This document shows, piece by piece, positions 9,731 through 18,090 of a stretch of DNA of 26,681 nt. Position numbers and translations under genes: made by a program. Each line of letters begins with the position of its first letter. The stretch's first letter is position 1. This stretch comes from Amphimedon queenslandica (Eukaryota; Porifera; Demospongiae; Haplosclerida; Niphatidae). The notes below the pieces were generated by a model. That model saw only the letters and a list, made by a program, of their open reading frames with translations. It had not been told where the DNA came from and did no database searches. The stretch covers positions 37,223-63,903 of the forward strand of contig NW_003546559.1 of the NCBI RefSeq assembly GCF_000090795.2. The letters run 5' to 3'.

Positions 9731-10079
9731 CTATAAAACAAACACCATCAATGAATCTTTAATTGATTATTTCAAATTGAATGCAGTAAAGGCTGGTTTA
9801 TAATATGTATCATCCAGAGTGATGTCACTATTTCACGGATGCTTTATGCTACATGTAGAACAGAACCAAATTTTTTTCTAGCCTCAACATACTTTTATTA
9901 GTTGAATGAATAGGACCTGGGTCTAATTGAGTAGCAGAAGGTGAAGAATGAACTATTGATTTTAATACATAATTTCGTAGCAATAGATATACTGGACTGA
10001 GTAGGATCACAGGAGCAATTGAGTAGCAGAAGGTGAACAATGACCTATTGATTTTAATGAATAATTTTGTAGCAATACC

Positions 10080-10300
10080 GTACCGCTGTTGAATTCCGTG
10101 GGGTATTTAATTTCACAAATTGCGTGGGTAACTTCCTAACATCGAAAATTAATATCATGGAAATATGCTCTGCGCATGTGCAGCATGAGAAAATCAATGA
10201 CTTAATGCAAGTGCACGTGCAAGAACATGAAAAGTAACCCCACAAAATTAAATAATTAAGAGCTTTTTACTAAAATATACCCTCAAAATTTACTAGCCAC
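10080..10300. other. Insertion inside the minisatellite
   Basis: This segment interrupts unit 2 of the 91-bp repeat. Near its ends are GTGGGGTATTTAATTT and, in inverted sense, TTTAATTTTGTGGGGTTAC, a weak inverted repeat as in a decayed MITE. It contains TGCGCATGTGCA at 10171-10182. No coding capacity was seen. Confidence 0.45.
10171..10182 (+). promoter_or_regulatory. TGCGCATGTGCA 12-mer (NRF1-like), one of three
   Basis: The identical 12-mer is also at 14593-14604 and 26522-26533, all on the plus strand. It differs by one base from the palindromic TGCGCATGCGCA bound by NRF1-type factors in animals. The 14593 copy lies at the start of the Crypton-type remnant. A role is inferred only from the repetition and the similarity to that site. 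Confidence 0.3.
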
Positions 10301-10720
10301 ACATTATACATACTTGACTTAATACTACCTGGGAGTAATTGAGTACCAGAAGATAAGAAAAACCTGTTGATTTTAATACATAATTTGGTAGTAAAGCACA
10401 TGCTTGAGTGAATAGGATCTGAGAGTAATTGAGTAGCAGAAGATGAAGACTGACCTATTGATTTTTATACATAATTTTGTAACAATGTACATACTTGACT
10501 GAACAGGATCAGCAGAAAAAGAAGAATGACCTGTTGATCATAAGGTAGATGTGATGCCATATCGTATAGCAGGACATTTTTGTTGGGTGCTAAGTTGTTT
10601 TTTTTCCAAAATTTTGAATGAAAATTTTAAACAACGAAAATTTTATCTACCTAAAATTTTGACTGAATTAAAAATTCCTGTGTGCCCACGTGTCAGCAAC
10701 TGCTATCTGCGTGTTTCAAC

Positions 10721-12201
10721 ATGGCTTTTTATTGTTACTTTAAGTCCTCTTCCAAGTCCACAGAAGCTCCTATCGACTTTTATCTACTCAATCCTAAGGA
10801 AATATTATCTAAAAGTCTAGAACCTGCTGTTACAAAAGAGTCAAACCATAAACCTAGAGGAACCTATCAAAGAATGTCCCCTGAGAAACAGGCAATTGTA
10901 GCCAAGTATGCCTGTCAATATGGTAATAATGCGGCCGTTTGTCATTTTCAAAGGAATTTGGTGTCACTTTAAACCTAGCTGTTTCGACATGGAATCTGAA
11001 GTATTTGGCTCAGGTGAAGCATCAAGTCAAAAATGGAGAAACTCCAAATGTGTGTAGTTTGACTGATAAGAAAAGAGGAAGGCCATTGCTTTTGTGCGAA
11101 AGGCTAGACACAGATGTCAAACACTACATACGTGCTGTACATGATGGAGAAATAGTTACTACTAGGATGACAGCTGCTGCTGCTACAGCCATTGTTAGAA
11201 AGACAGATAGAAATTTATTAGCTGATAATGGAGGCCCTATCATTATTACCACTGGCTGGGCAAAGTCTGTACTCTACAGGCTCAATTTTGTGAAAAGAAG
11301 GGGGAGCTCAGCGGCAAAGATTACAGTTAGCAACTTTGAGGAGTTGAAACAACAATACTTGTTTGACTTTAAGTCAGTTGTAGTCATGGATGAAATACCC
11401 CCACAACTAATATTCAATTGGGACCACACTGGCATTAGTAAAGGTTGCCAAAGTCGTGGCAGCCATTTTGAACTGGGATGAATCCTACTCAGTGATGCTA
11501 CCGCATTACTAAGAGTTCCAGGTTCAGCTTGGGCAATGGAGGAGAAGGGAAAAAAGATGGTTGAGATCACTGGTATCAGCGACAAGAGGCAAATAACTGG
11601 TTTAATTTTGTGGCACACTAGATGGAAAGTTTTTGCCTCTTCAAATTAATTTACCAAAGAAAAACTCTGCCTTGTCTCTCTCGGTGTATCTTTCCAAATG
11701 ACTGGCATATAACGTATACAGTAAACTACTGGCCGAACGACGGAAATATGGCAAAATATATTTAGAAAATTATTCTTCCTTATGTCAAAACACTAGCAGA
11801 ATTGGGGTTGTCTCAAGACTATCCTGCACTAGTGATATTTAATATCCTTAAAGGACAGCAGATGGACAATATATTATCACTTCTGGCTAAAAACAACATA
11901 CATTTTGTACATGTCCCACCCAACTGCACAGACTGGACCGCCTGCAGCCTATGGATTTAAGTATTAACAAAGCTCCAGAAGACTACATGGAGAGGATGTT
12001 TAGTGAATGGTATGCCGATGAATTACAAAAACAACTAGATCAGGGCACACAGGAACTTTTCCTGTTCATTTACGAATGTCAATAATGAAACCATTGGGTG
12101 CACGCTTGTTAGTTGGACGTTATGATTACTTTCAGCAACATCGTGACATTGTAAAACATGGATTTCATTCTGCTGATATTGTTATTTATTTAGGTATGTG
12201 A
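10721..12201 (+). pseudogene. Pogo-like (DDE) transposase, inactivated
   Basis: The likely start is ATG at 10721 (MAFYCYFKSSSKST). An HTH-type N-terminus follows (MSPEKQAIVAKYACQYGNN). A frameshift near 10955 leads to a long frame (to 11481) with KKRGRPLLLCERLDTDVKHY, a second DNA-binding block ending GWAKSVLYRLNFVKRRGSSA, and the first catalytic Asp in NWDHTGI (11422-11424). A foreign repeat fragment then breaks the frame. It resumes at about 11515 as VPGSAWAMEEKGKKMVEITG. Further shifts precede ALVIFNILKGQ, where the second catalytic Asp is Asn (AAT at 11841-11843). The third Asp is kept in LQPMDLSINK (11954-11956). The end is IMKPLGARLLVGRYDYFQQH to TGA at 12201. Order and motifs fit pogo/Tigger-like transposases, which cut at TA. 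The copy cannot be active. Confidence 0.9.
11440..11490 (+). repeat. Fragment of the GAATCCTACT repeat inside transposase
   Basis: GTGGCAGCCATTTTGAACTG followed by GGATGAATCCTACT closely follows the end of the repeat copy at about 24861-24894 (GTGGCAGCCATTTCGTTTGG, then GGGTGAATCCTACT). It lies exactly where the pogo transposase frame loses its family match, between NWDHTGI and VPGSAW, and it introduces the TGA at 11479. It looks like a truncated insertion of the family present at 20744 and 24895. Confidence 0.7.
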
Positions 12202-12450
12202 AATATATTGTATTAATTTCATAATTTTTTTAGTAATTGTGAATTGAATTTTATAAAATTTTACAATGCAAAAGCAATTCTAAATTTCATAATCAAACAA
12301 TTATGCATGTATGTTAAATATGTATGTGACTTTAATCATTAATACATTTGATGGTTTAATACATTGATGATTTAATCATTAATACATTTCATACATTAAT
12401 ACATTTGATTAATACTGATTAAATGACATTGCATTGCAGATTGATTAAAT
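12202..12450. other. AT-rich junction between convergent genes
   Basis: It contains imperfect repeats of ATTAATACATTT (12335-12412) and no coding signal. Both genes of the pogo-like element end towards it, so it would hold their 3' ends and polyadenylation sites. No AATAAA was singled out. Confidence 0.4.
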
Positions 12451-13316
12451 TTGACAGTTATGGGATCTATCCCATAAGCAAGAGAAGTACACAGCTATAG
12501 CAAACAAGCTGCAATCTGCACCTCCAGTCTCTATTTAAATGTCAATCATGTGTATCAATAGTTGCCCAAACAAGTTTGAAATGACGATTTCGGTCTACTT
12601 GTCGATCTCACAATGAAGAGAATCATACACATTTATTTTGCCATCACAAGAGAGAGTGGTTGAAGCAACTATCCTGTGATCACCTCTTGAACGTATTACT
12701 TTCATCTGTATATTAATTCATATTTACTACTTTTTGTTGCAGTAAAGTTGACTGGAGGACAAGTAACATAGGAAACTGATTCTTTAAGAGACGGTGTGCC
12801 ATTTGTTTGATTACATCATGTAGCTTTTCTCCATCAGCAATGGTTGCCTTGTCAACAGTAGTTAGCCAAATTCCCTAAGAAACCCAAACATGAGAAATCT
12901 GTGATGCGTCTTTGCTCTCTTTATTGGTGGTGCAGGTCCATCCAAATCTGAAATATGAGCAACAGCAACAAACTCAAGTAACTTTTTGATCTTGTAAATG
13001 TTGTTTTCTGTACTTGAAAAACAAAACACATGGAATCTCTAGACCTCCTTGCACCAAGTCTCTTGAGTACCCTCTAGACCCTGTTACTTGACAAACGACT
13101 GATCCACCTCTGTATAATAAGAGTGATATGGCATAAGAAATTTTTTTTGGAACATGTCCCACAGCAGATCCTCCTTTCACTACAGCCACGGCATATCAAT
13201 CTGTAGCATTACCTGGCTCAACACAACAAGGCAATTCTTCTCCAAGTGATGGGCTTCAAATATCTTTATAAAATGTGGTAACCGCAATCCATAGACTGCA
13301 TGACAAATTCTTCCAT
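12450..13316 (-). pseudogene. HIRAN-like region joined to Ulp1-like protease, broken
   Basis: The likely start is ATG at 13316 (MEEFVMQSMDCGYHIL). After a frameshift it reads SPSLGEELPCCVEPGNATD, stop, YAVAVVKGGSAVGHVPKKIS, then GGSVVCQVTGSRGYSRDLVQ and GGLEIPC. This DP/YAVAV...GxVGHxP...GLE pattern is what I know as a HIRAN-like module common in cnidarian and sponge repeats. A linker (DLDGPAPPIKRAKTHHRF) leads, through further shifts, to TVDKATIADGEKLHDVIKQM and LLKNQFPMLLVLQSTLLQQK. The Ulp1-like catalytic parts follow: GDHRIVASTTLSC (His 12676-12678), INVYDSLH (Asp 12622-12624) and GGADCSLFAIAV (Cys 12511-12513), then SLAYGIDP. The triad is kept, but the usual Trp after His is Arg. Stops and at least four frame changes make it dead. 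It lies tail to tail with the transposase within shared TIRs. Confidence 0.75.
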
Positions 13317-13520
13317 CTTGAACTATACACGCTACACTAATGTCTAATATCTATCATACATGTGATATAATTTTGTCATGCCCCTAACATGTGCACTGAT
13401 TGAATGGGCATGACAGTGAATAATTTATATAGGCAAACAAGAATAAAATCAACGAAAATATCTTGTAAAGCCGGCTTGGAAGGACAAGAAAGTTTCTGGC
13501 AACAAAAATTTCCTGCTATA

Positions 13521-14589
13521 TGGCATGCCATCATTATCATACTTATGAGGAAGATGAAACTGAATGACATGATGTAGTACATTCTGATGCTGATCTTTTT
13601 TTATTCAGGGAGGATGTGCTATGAAAAATAATTAGGTTTACCACTTTTAATTGTAGTTACTTGCTTTGACAACAGCATGAATGTAAGAAATACCATTTAT
13701 CTGTCAAGCAAATTTTTGCACTTTCTGTAGATGCTAGGTGAATTTTTGAATTAAAGTTTATCAAACTAAATAATTATATTGCATTACTATGTACAGTAGG
13801 TCTATCAGTACCTACCTCCTCTGCATATTTTTAAAAATGCTATCTACATCTTTTTCAGGTAAATAATTATGTACTTTCTCCATAGGCATTAATCTTAGTT
13901 TTGCCATATCGTCTTCAGATCATTATGCCATAAATCTATAAATCTAAATAGCAGACTAAAATATAATGTCACTTATAAGGAACATTACATAATCAAAATG
14001 ATCGACACAGTTAGTATTATCTAGTCTTGGTATTAATAAAATCTAGAATGTCATAATTTTCTGCACAACATGTTAATACTACTCAATTAATATGCTACAA
14101 GCCTTAGTCATACAAGCCTGACTTTCATAAAAGGAAAAGGGTCAGGACTAATCCAACATGGTTTGAGCTTTTTAGCCTTGGGTGGGGCTCAATACTGACA
14201 TATAAAGGTTCTCTCTAGCTACTAAAGTGTTTCACACTAAATTAATCTCATATATTATGCAATATCTACATAGGCTGTGCAATACAATAATAACAATAAT
14301 ATTTTGATAGCTTAGCCAATGCTTTATAACAGGCATATATGCATATGTATCATATAAATTATGATTATGAGGACTATATAATATATACACCTGTCAGAGG
14401 AAGTTTTGCTCAATAATTTCCCGGGGGCTGAAGGCCCAAGTGTCATATTTAAGCAATTCTTCCAAGGACAGCTGTATATATAGTTTATAGGCCAAACAAT
14501 CATTATTTATATGATATATTTCAGAAGTATATTTCTTACGTTTATTAGCTGCGATTTTGTAATGTGGGTGTGTATGACACAACTATCTT
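13521..14589. other. Gene-poor stretch, nothing recognised
   Basis: AT-rich sequence with no family match on either strand. A minus-strand frame of 62 codons (14582-14394) has ordinary composition (for example LSLEELLKYDTWAFSPREI) but no partner, recognisable motif or splice context that would support it. Confidence 0.4.
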
Positions 14590-15610
14590 ATGTGCGCATG
14601 TGCAGGCATGAGCATGCACATGCTAGTCACAAGTAAGAAAGATTGCTGTTCTCAGATCTATTCCTATCCTCTTCCATCTATGGCTGAAGTGAGTAGCATT
14701 ATTCCTCGGCCACCCAAAAAGGAGTGGCTGTCACTTTCTTTAAAGGAAAGAAGAAAAGAAAGATTTGCTTAAGTTACTACGGAAGAGGTCGAAGCATGTA
14801 AGAAGAAACCTAGTTGTAAAAACACAGATAAGTCACAGCTTTGGGCTTTTTGTGTCTTTCAGTCATGGATCAGTAATCAAGGCAACTCGGACCATGAGAT
14901 TCAGCTTAATGAGTCAGATTTATTTGTTGATGACTCCGAAATTGTGTTCAATGAAGTGCAAGTTTCTAACAGAAGCAAGGCAACATAATGGCAACCCATA
15001 TTGCCATAAAACTTTACTACAACTTGCTACCAATTTGCAGTCGTATGCTCTGAAGAATAATCCTAACTTATGCTGAGTTATGGATTCTACAAATCTTGCA
15101 TACAAGCCTTTCCACAATGCATTAAATAATACATCTAAAAGGCTTCTTAGTGACGGAATAGGTGCAACGAATAATCATGCAAGCTAGAGTAATTACACCT
15201 GATGAAGAAAACAAGCTGTGGGAGAAAAGAACAATTGGGACACAATGGCCAAATGCACTGCTCAATGCAATTTCTTTTACTGTGGGATGTACTTCTGTCT
15301 ACGGGGAGAGGAGGATTATAGGGAGCTCAAAGTGACCCAGTTAGTTTTTAAAGATGTAGCTGACTCTTCTGATAGTACCAAACAATACGTTGTTTGAATA
15401 TACAGAGCATGGATCAAAAAACAGAAAGGGATTAGTTCATAAAGTACATCTTGACAAAAAAATTGTTCCTCGACTATTCTGATAGTTCTCTTTGAGAAAG
15501 GTACATTGTCTATTTACCTCAATTGTACTGTTCAAAGGTTTCTGAAAGTGCCAAAGCTATTGAATTGGAAATACAGACAATCCATACAAAATAACAGAGG
15601 AGAAATATAC
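14590..15610 (+). pseudogene. Crypton/DUF3504-type tyrosine recombinase, broken
   Basis: A frame with KKEWLSLSLKERRKERFA meets TAA at 14770, then continues in the same frame: VTTEEVEACKKKPSCKNTDK and LWAFCVFQSWISNQGN. Frameshifts lead to CKFLTEARQHNGNPYCHKTL (about 14960), VMDSTNLAYKPFHNALNN, RLLSDGIGATNNHA, TPDEENKLWEKRTIGTQWPN, and YCGMYFCLRGEEDYRELKVT near 15290-15330. A YTEHGSKNRKGLVHKVHLDK block follows at about 15400 and RYIVYLPQLYCSKVSESAKA at about 15500. This order matches DUF3504-containing, Crypton-derived recombinases. CLRGEE is box I of the tyrosine-recombinase fold, with the first catalytic Arg at 15302-15304. The C-terminal part that should hold the other catalytic residues and the Tyr is absent. 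At least four frame changes and several stops are present. Confidence 0.8.
14593..14604 (+). promoter_or_regulatory. TGCGCATGTGCA 12-mer, second copy
   Basis: Same 12-mer as at 10171, about 170 bp upstream of the in-frame stop in the Crypton-type recombinase remnant and close to its likely 5' end, where a promoter site would be expected. It is followed by GCATGAGCATGCACATGC, another purine/pyrimidine-alternating stretch. Confidence 0.3.
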
Positions 15611-15629
15611 CAGCTTTATATTGTATCTA

Positions 15630-15673
15630 TTGTATATGTACATATATATATTATATTATATATATATACTTTT
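15630..15673. repeat. AT dinucleotide-rich tract
   Basis: Imperfect TATA/ATAT runs (TGTATATGTACATATATATA and TATATATATAC) lie just after the last recognised recombinase block, between the Crypton remnant and repeat A. Confidence 0.8.
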
Positions 15674-15864
15674 ATCCCTTCTTTTGTTAGTCCAGTGACT
15701 ACTTTGGCTGTTTCTATCTTTCCAGAATGCTCGGTATCAACTCCCTTCATTCTACTATCATAAAGTTGAATCAAAGAACCCAACTGTTGCTCACAAAAGG
15801 TTTTCCTCATGAGCCAAATACTGCTGTGCTGCTAGCCGTCTACTAGCTACTATGTGTATTCACG

Positions 15865-16016
15865 TGGACAGGCATGTCTTTGGCCTATACATGGGCAGGT
15901 ATACTTACTTAGGGCATAAATTTTCTGAAAGATTGACCATTTGCACAAGCCGAAAACGTTTCTTAATGTTACGGTTAAAATAACCAGACAGTGATTCCAG
16001 ATTGGGTGGTCATGCC
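15865..16016. repeat. Dispersed repeat A, inverted copy
   Basis: It matches the reverse complement of 4408-4570 through GTCTTTGGC, GGGC, ACAAGCC, GTTAAAATAACC and GACAGTG to CATGCC at 16011-16016, where the similarity stops abruptly. The two copies are 11.4 kb apart in opposite orientation. The sharp common end at CATGCC suggests a true element border, though no target duplication was found. Confidence 0.65.
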
Positions 16017-16504
16017 CGTTCACATACTAACTAAAACCACGCCTGCCACGTTAAGCCACACACAAAATTAATTAATAAACGCAGAAAGAACTGAGAAGAA
16101 AGAAGACATTTGACTGGCTTTCGACGGCATTTCAACTACCTTTTCATGTATTATGGACATCAAAAGAGTTATCTAAAGCCCTGTCATTCATGGTCACTCT
16201 ATGTACTAGTAAGTTTTTTATTACCAAGTTAAAGAGATATTGTTACATCTTCTAGTGCTAGTAAAGTCTTTTTTTATCACTTGTTTTCAACACCAAATTT
16301 CCTTTTCCTTCATTCAAATTCAGGCATTGCTTCTCCTTGAGTTTACAGGTAATATTTTTATTTAGAAGTAAAATTAAGTTCTTTACATGTAACATTAAAT
16401 TCTTTACATGTAACACTAAAATAGTTAATAGTCTTTGCACTTGTTGATGATTCCTATAAAAGATTATTGTAATTGTTATGTTGCATAATGTTTCTTTCAC
16501 TTAC
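16017..16504. other. Spacer with a short 21-bp duplication
   Basis: TTCTTTACATGTAACATTAAA is followed directly by TTCTTTACATGTAACACTAAA at about 16379-16420. There is otherwise no coding match. The minus strand has a Lys/Asn-rich frame (about 16345-16258, KLKEKQCLNLNEGKGNLVLK) that could be a further exon of the Lys/Glu-rich gene upstream, but the phase does not fit cleanly. Confidence 0.35.
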
Positions 16505-17452
16505 TGTTGTAGCAGGGCCTCCTCCCCTCCCTCTTTGGCCTCCTCCTCCTCCCTTTTTGGCCTCCTTCTCCTTCCCGTTCCTCTTTGGCCTTTCCCTGGG
16601 CTACCTCCTCTTCCTTGGCCTCCTCCTTGGCCACCTCCTCCATGTCCCTATCCTTCGCCCCTACGTTGCCTCCTTTTCTTCTAACAATACAAATAGATAA
16701 AGTTATTATTAATTACATTAATGCTCCATTGTTACTTTGAATTTTTTTCCCTTCTCTCCCGCTTTGTCTCCCCTCCTGTGCCTGTCTCACCTTTACCCGT
16801 TTCATTTCCTGCTTCTCTTTCTCCCCCATCATCTTCACAATCCATTACTTCTCCTCTTTCCCTACTTCTGTCCTAATTTCCAATGGCATGAAGCTTATAA
16901 TTTCCACTTAAATTTTGTTTCCTTTTAAGTGCTGGCCGAAACTGTCTTAAGTCTTTATAAGTTTCAATTGAAGGTACAAGTAATCTCACTATAGTTTAGG
17001 TACATGTAGAACTTATCAAAATACAATGCAAAGTTACTTTTCAACACTATTTTCCTTCTTAATTGTGCTTCACAGCAACAGTTTTTAGATTGCAATCATA
17101 TAATAAACTTACTTAAGCCGTTTCAATCTATTAAAAACAATGTAAAGTATATTTGTGAGTTTCACCTTTCAATCTTAACATTCTCCTTTGTATTGTTGCG
17201 TCTCTCCTCTTTGTCTCTGTCCCCTTTCTCCTTTCTCCTGTGTCTCCTTTCTTCTCTTTCTCCCTGACTTCTTTAATTTCTGCTATAATTACAGTTATTT
17301 TTGCTATTTTATTGAACAACACCAACATACAAACAACCTATTAAGTTTATCTACCAAAAACAAAAGGCATTAGTTATCACTATAGGGTTTCACATTTTCA
17401 ACTTACCATCAGATGGATGTACTTCAATGAGGACATCAATTGGGGCAGCCAT
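16505..17452 (-). CDS. Possible multi-exon Lys/Glu-rich gene
   Basis: A short first exon (17452-17407) reads MAAPIDVLIEVHPSD and ends at a strong donor, G/GTAAGT, in phase 1. The next segment (17279-17166), after an ATTATAGCAG acceptor, joins in frame as EIKEVREKEKKGDTGERRKG followed by TETKRRDATIQRRM, and ends at AAAG/GTGAAA. A third segment (16680-16505) lies between GTATTGTTAG and ACA/GTAAGT; it is open in one frame only and is rich in Lys, Glu and Ala (DMEEVAKEEAKEEEVAQGKA). Its phase needs one more exon in 16740-16900, where GNETGKGETGTGGETKRERR echoes exon 2. The proposed protein would be charged and probably disordered or coiled-coil. I do not recognise a family. It could instead be low-complexity DNA with lucky splice sites. 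Confidence 0.35.
16510..16880. repeat. Polypyrimidine (CCT-rich) low-complexity tract
   Basis: 16510-16680 is almost purely C and T on the plus strand, with repeated CCTCCTCC and TTTGGCCTCC words; a weaker tract continues at 16740-16880. The minus strand of the first part is the proposed Lys/Glu/Ala-rich exon. The strand asymmetry could also allow triplex-type structure. Confidence 0.8.
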
Positions 17453-17731
17453 TACTTCTTGAATTTGAACTTACAGTTTCAGGTATCTTATTTTATATCT
17501 TAAAGGTCAGGGTTAACACTTGGTGTTATTTGATTGGTTGTAAATGACACAATGACTTATGTTTCGGTATTCTCCTCCCACACATTTTTATCTGTCCTGT
17601 CACTTGTAAAGATAAACACAAATCACCTGCATTACAAGTTCGTAACTAACTTGCTTTCGGCATTTACTTTTGAATTGGTAAGTTTAAAACGAAAATTAGT
17701 GTTTTTGTTTATGCTGACGTCTCACACACAT

Positions 17732-18000
17732 ACTAGTTCCACACCTTTGTTTTTAAAAAGGGGATCTATAGTTTTTTGGGTTAGTGTTACAAACTACTTC
17801 CTCTCCTTTAGGGGATATATAGTTTTAATATTCGGCATTCCAACTGATTCCACTCCTATTTCAGGGGATCAATATTTTGAATGGAGTTCAAACTAGTTCC
17901 ACTCCTGTTTCAGGGCAACAATAGCCTGTTTGTTGTTGACAAACTAGTTCCTCTCCTGTTCAAAGGGGATCAATAGTATGTGCATTACACAAACTCATTT
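17732..18000. repeat. ~50-bp minisatellite, five to six units
   Basis: Units begin with ACTAGTTCC-like sequence at 17732, 17793, 17843, 17892, 17943 and 17993, giving spacings of 61, 50, 49, 51 and 50 bp. Each carries a CTCCTGTTTCAGGGGATCAA-like core. The array lies just beyond the 3' end of the minus-strand transposase-like pseudogene. Confidence 0.8.
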
Positions 18001-18090
18001 CTGTTATTTATTTCCTGATTGCATGGACAATTCTATTATGACCGAATTGACCACAATTGCCACATTTTCTTGGTGTTGCAGGTGGTTCTA
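18000..18090 (-). pseudogene. Zinc-knuckle end of the transposase-like gene
   Basis: EPPATPRKCGNCGQFGHNR gives the first three ligands of a CCHC knuckle (C-x2-C-x4-H). In this frame the fourth position is His after four residues (IVH), but one base out of frame the sequence reads NCPCNQE, which would supply the Cys. A small indel after HNR is therefore likely. Such knuckles bind nucleic acid and are common at the ends of transposase-type proteins. Confidence 0.6.

Larger units (their letters stand above)
9885..10540. repeat. 91-bp minisatellite, interrupted
   Basis: Units start at about 9911, 10002, 10322, 10413 and 10504. Complete units are 91 bp (9911-10001, 10322-10412, 10413-10503). The shared core is TAATTGAGTAGCAGAAG, then ACCTATTGATTTTAATACAT and ATAATTTTGTAGCAAT. 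The second unit is cut at about 10080 by a ~220-bp unrelated segment. The last unit is shortened and ends near 10540, just before the pogo-like element. Confidence 0.85.
10567..13518. mobile_element. Pogo-like element with TIRs and TA target site, 2952 bp
   Basis: The left end TAGCAGGACATTTTTGTTG (10567-10585) and the reverse complement of the right end (13500-13518) match at 18 of 19 bases. TA lies immediately outside each end (10565-10566 and 13519-13520), as expected for Tc1/mariner-type transposition. Inside are a pogo-type transposase pseudogene on the plus strand (10721-12201) and, convergent to it, a HIRAN-like plus Ulp1-like protease pseudogene on the minus strand (13316-12450). I infer that both belong to one element. 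The alternative is that the second gene came in by a later insertion, but no internal TIR or target duplication around it was seen. A fragment of another repeat sits in the transposase frame at about 11440-11490. Confidence 0.75.

Noticed and set aside
9849-10245. Minus-strand frames of 63 codons each
   Set aside because: They fall in the 91-bp minisatellite and its insertion and have no family resemblance.
9885-10540. CRISPR-like regular repeat
   Set aside because: Units are adjacent and diverged with no unique spacers of constant length, and the DNA is eukaryotic in character; it is a minisatellite.
11274-11618. Minus-strand 114-codon frame
   Set aside because: Antisense shadow of the pogo transposase, which has clear catalytic motifs on the plus strand.
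16473-16700. Pro/Leu-rich plus-strand frames
   Set aside because: Shadow of the CCT-rich tract; the minus strand offers a splice-bounded open frame instead.
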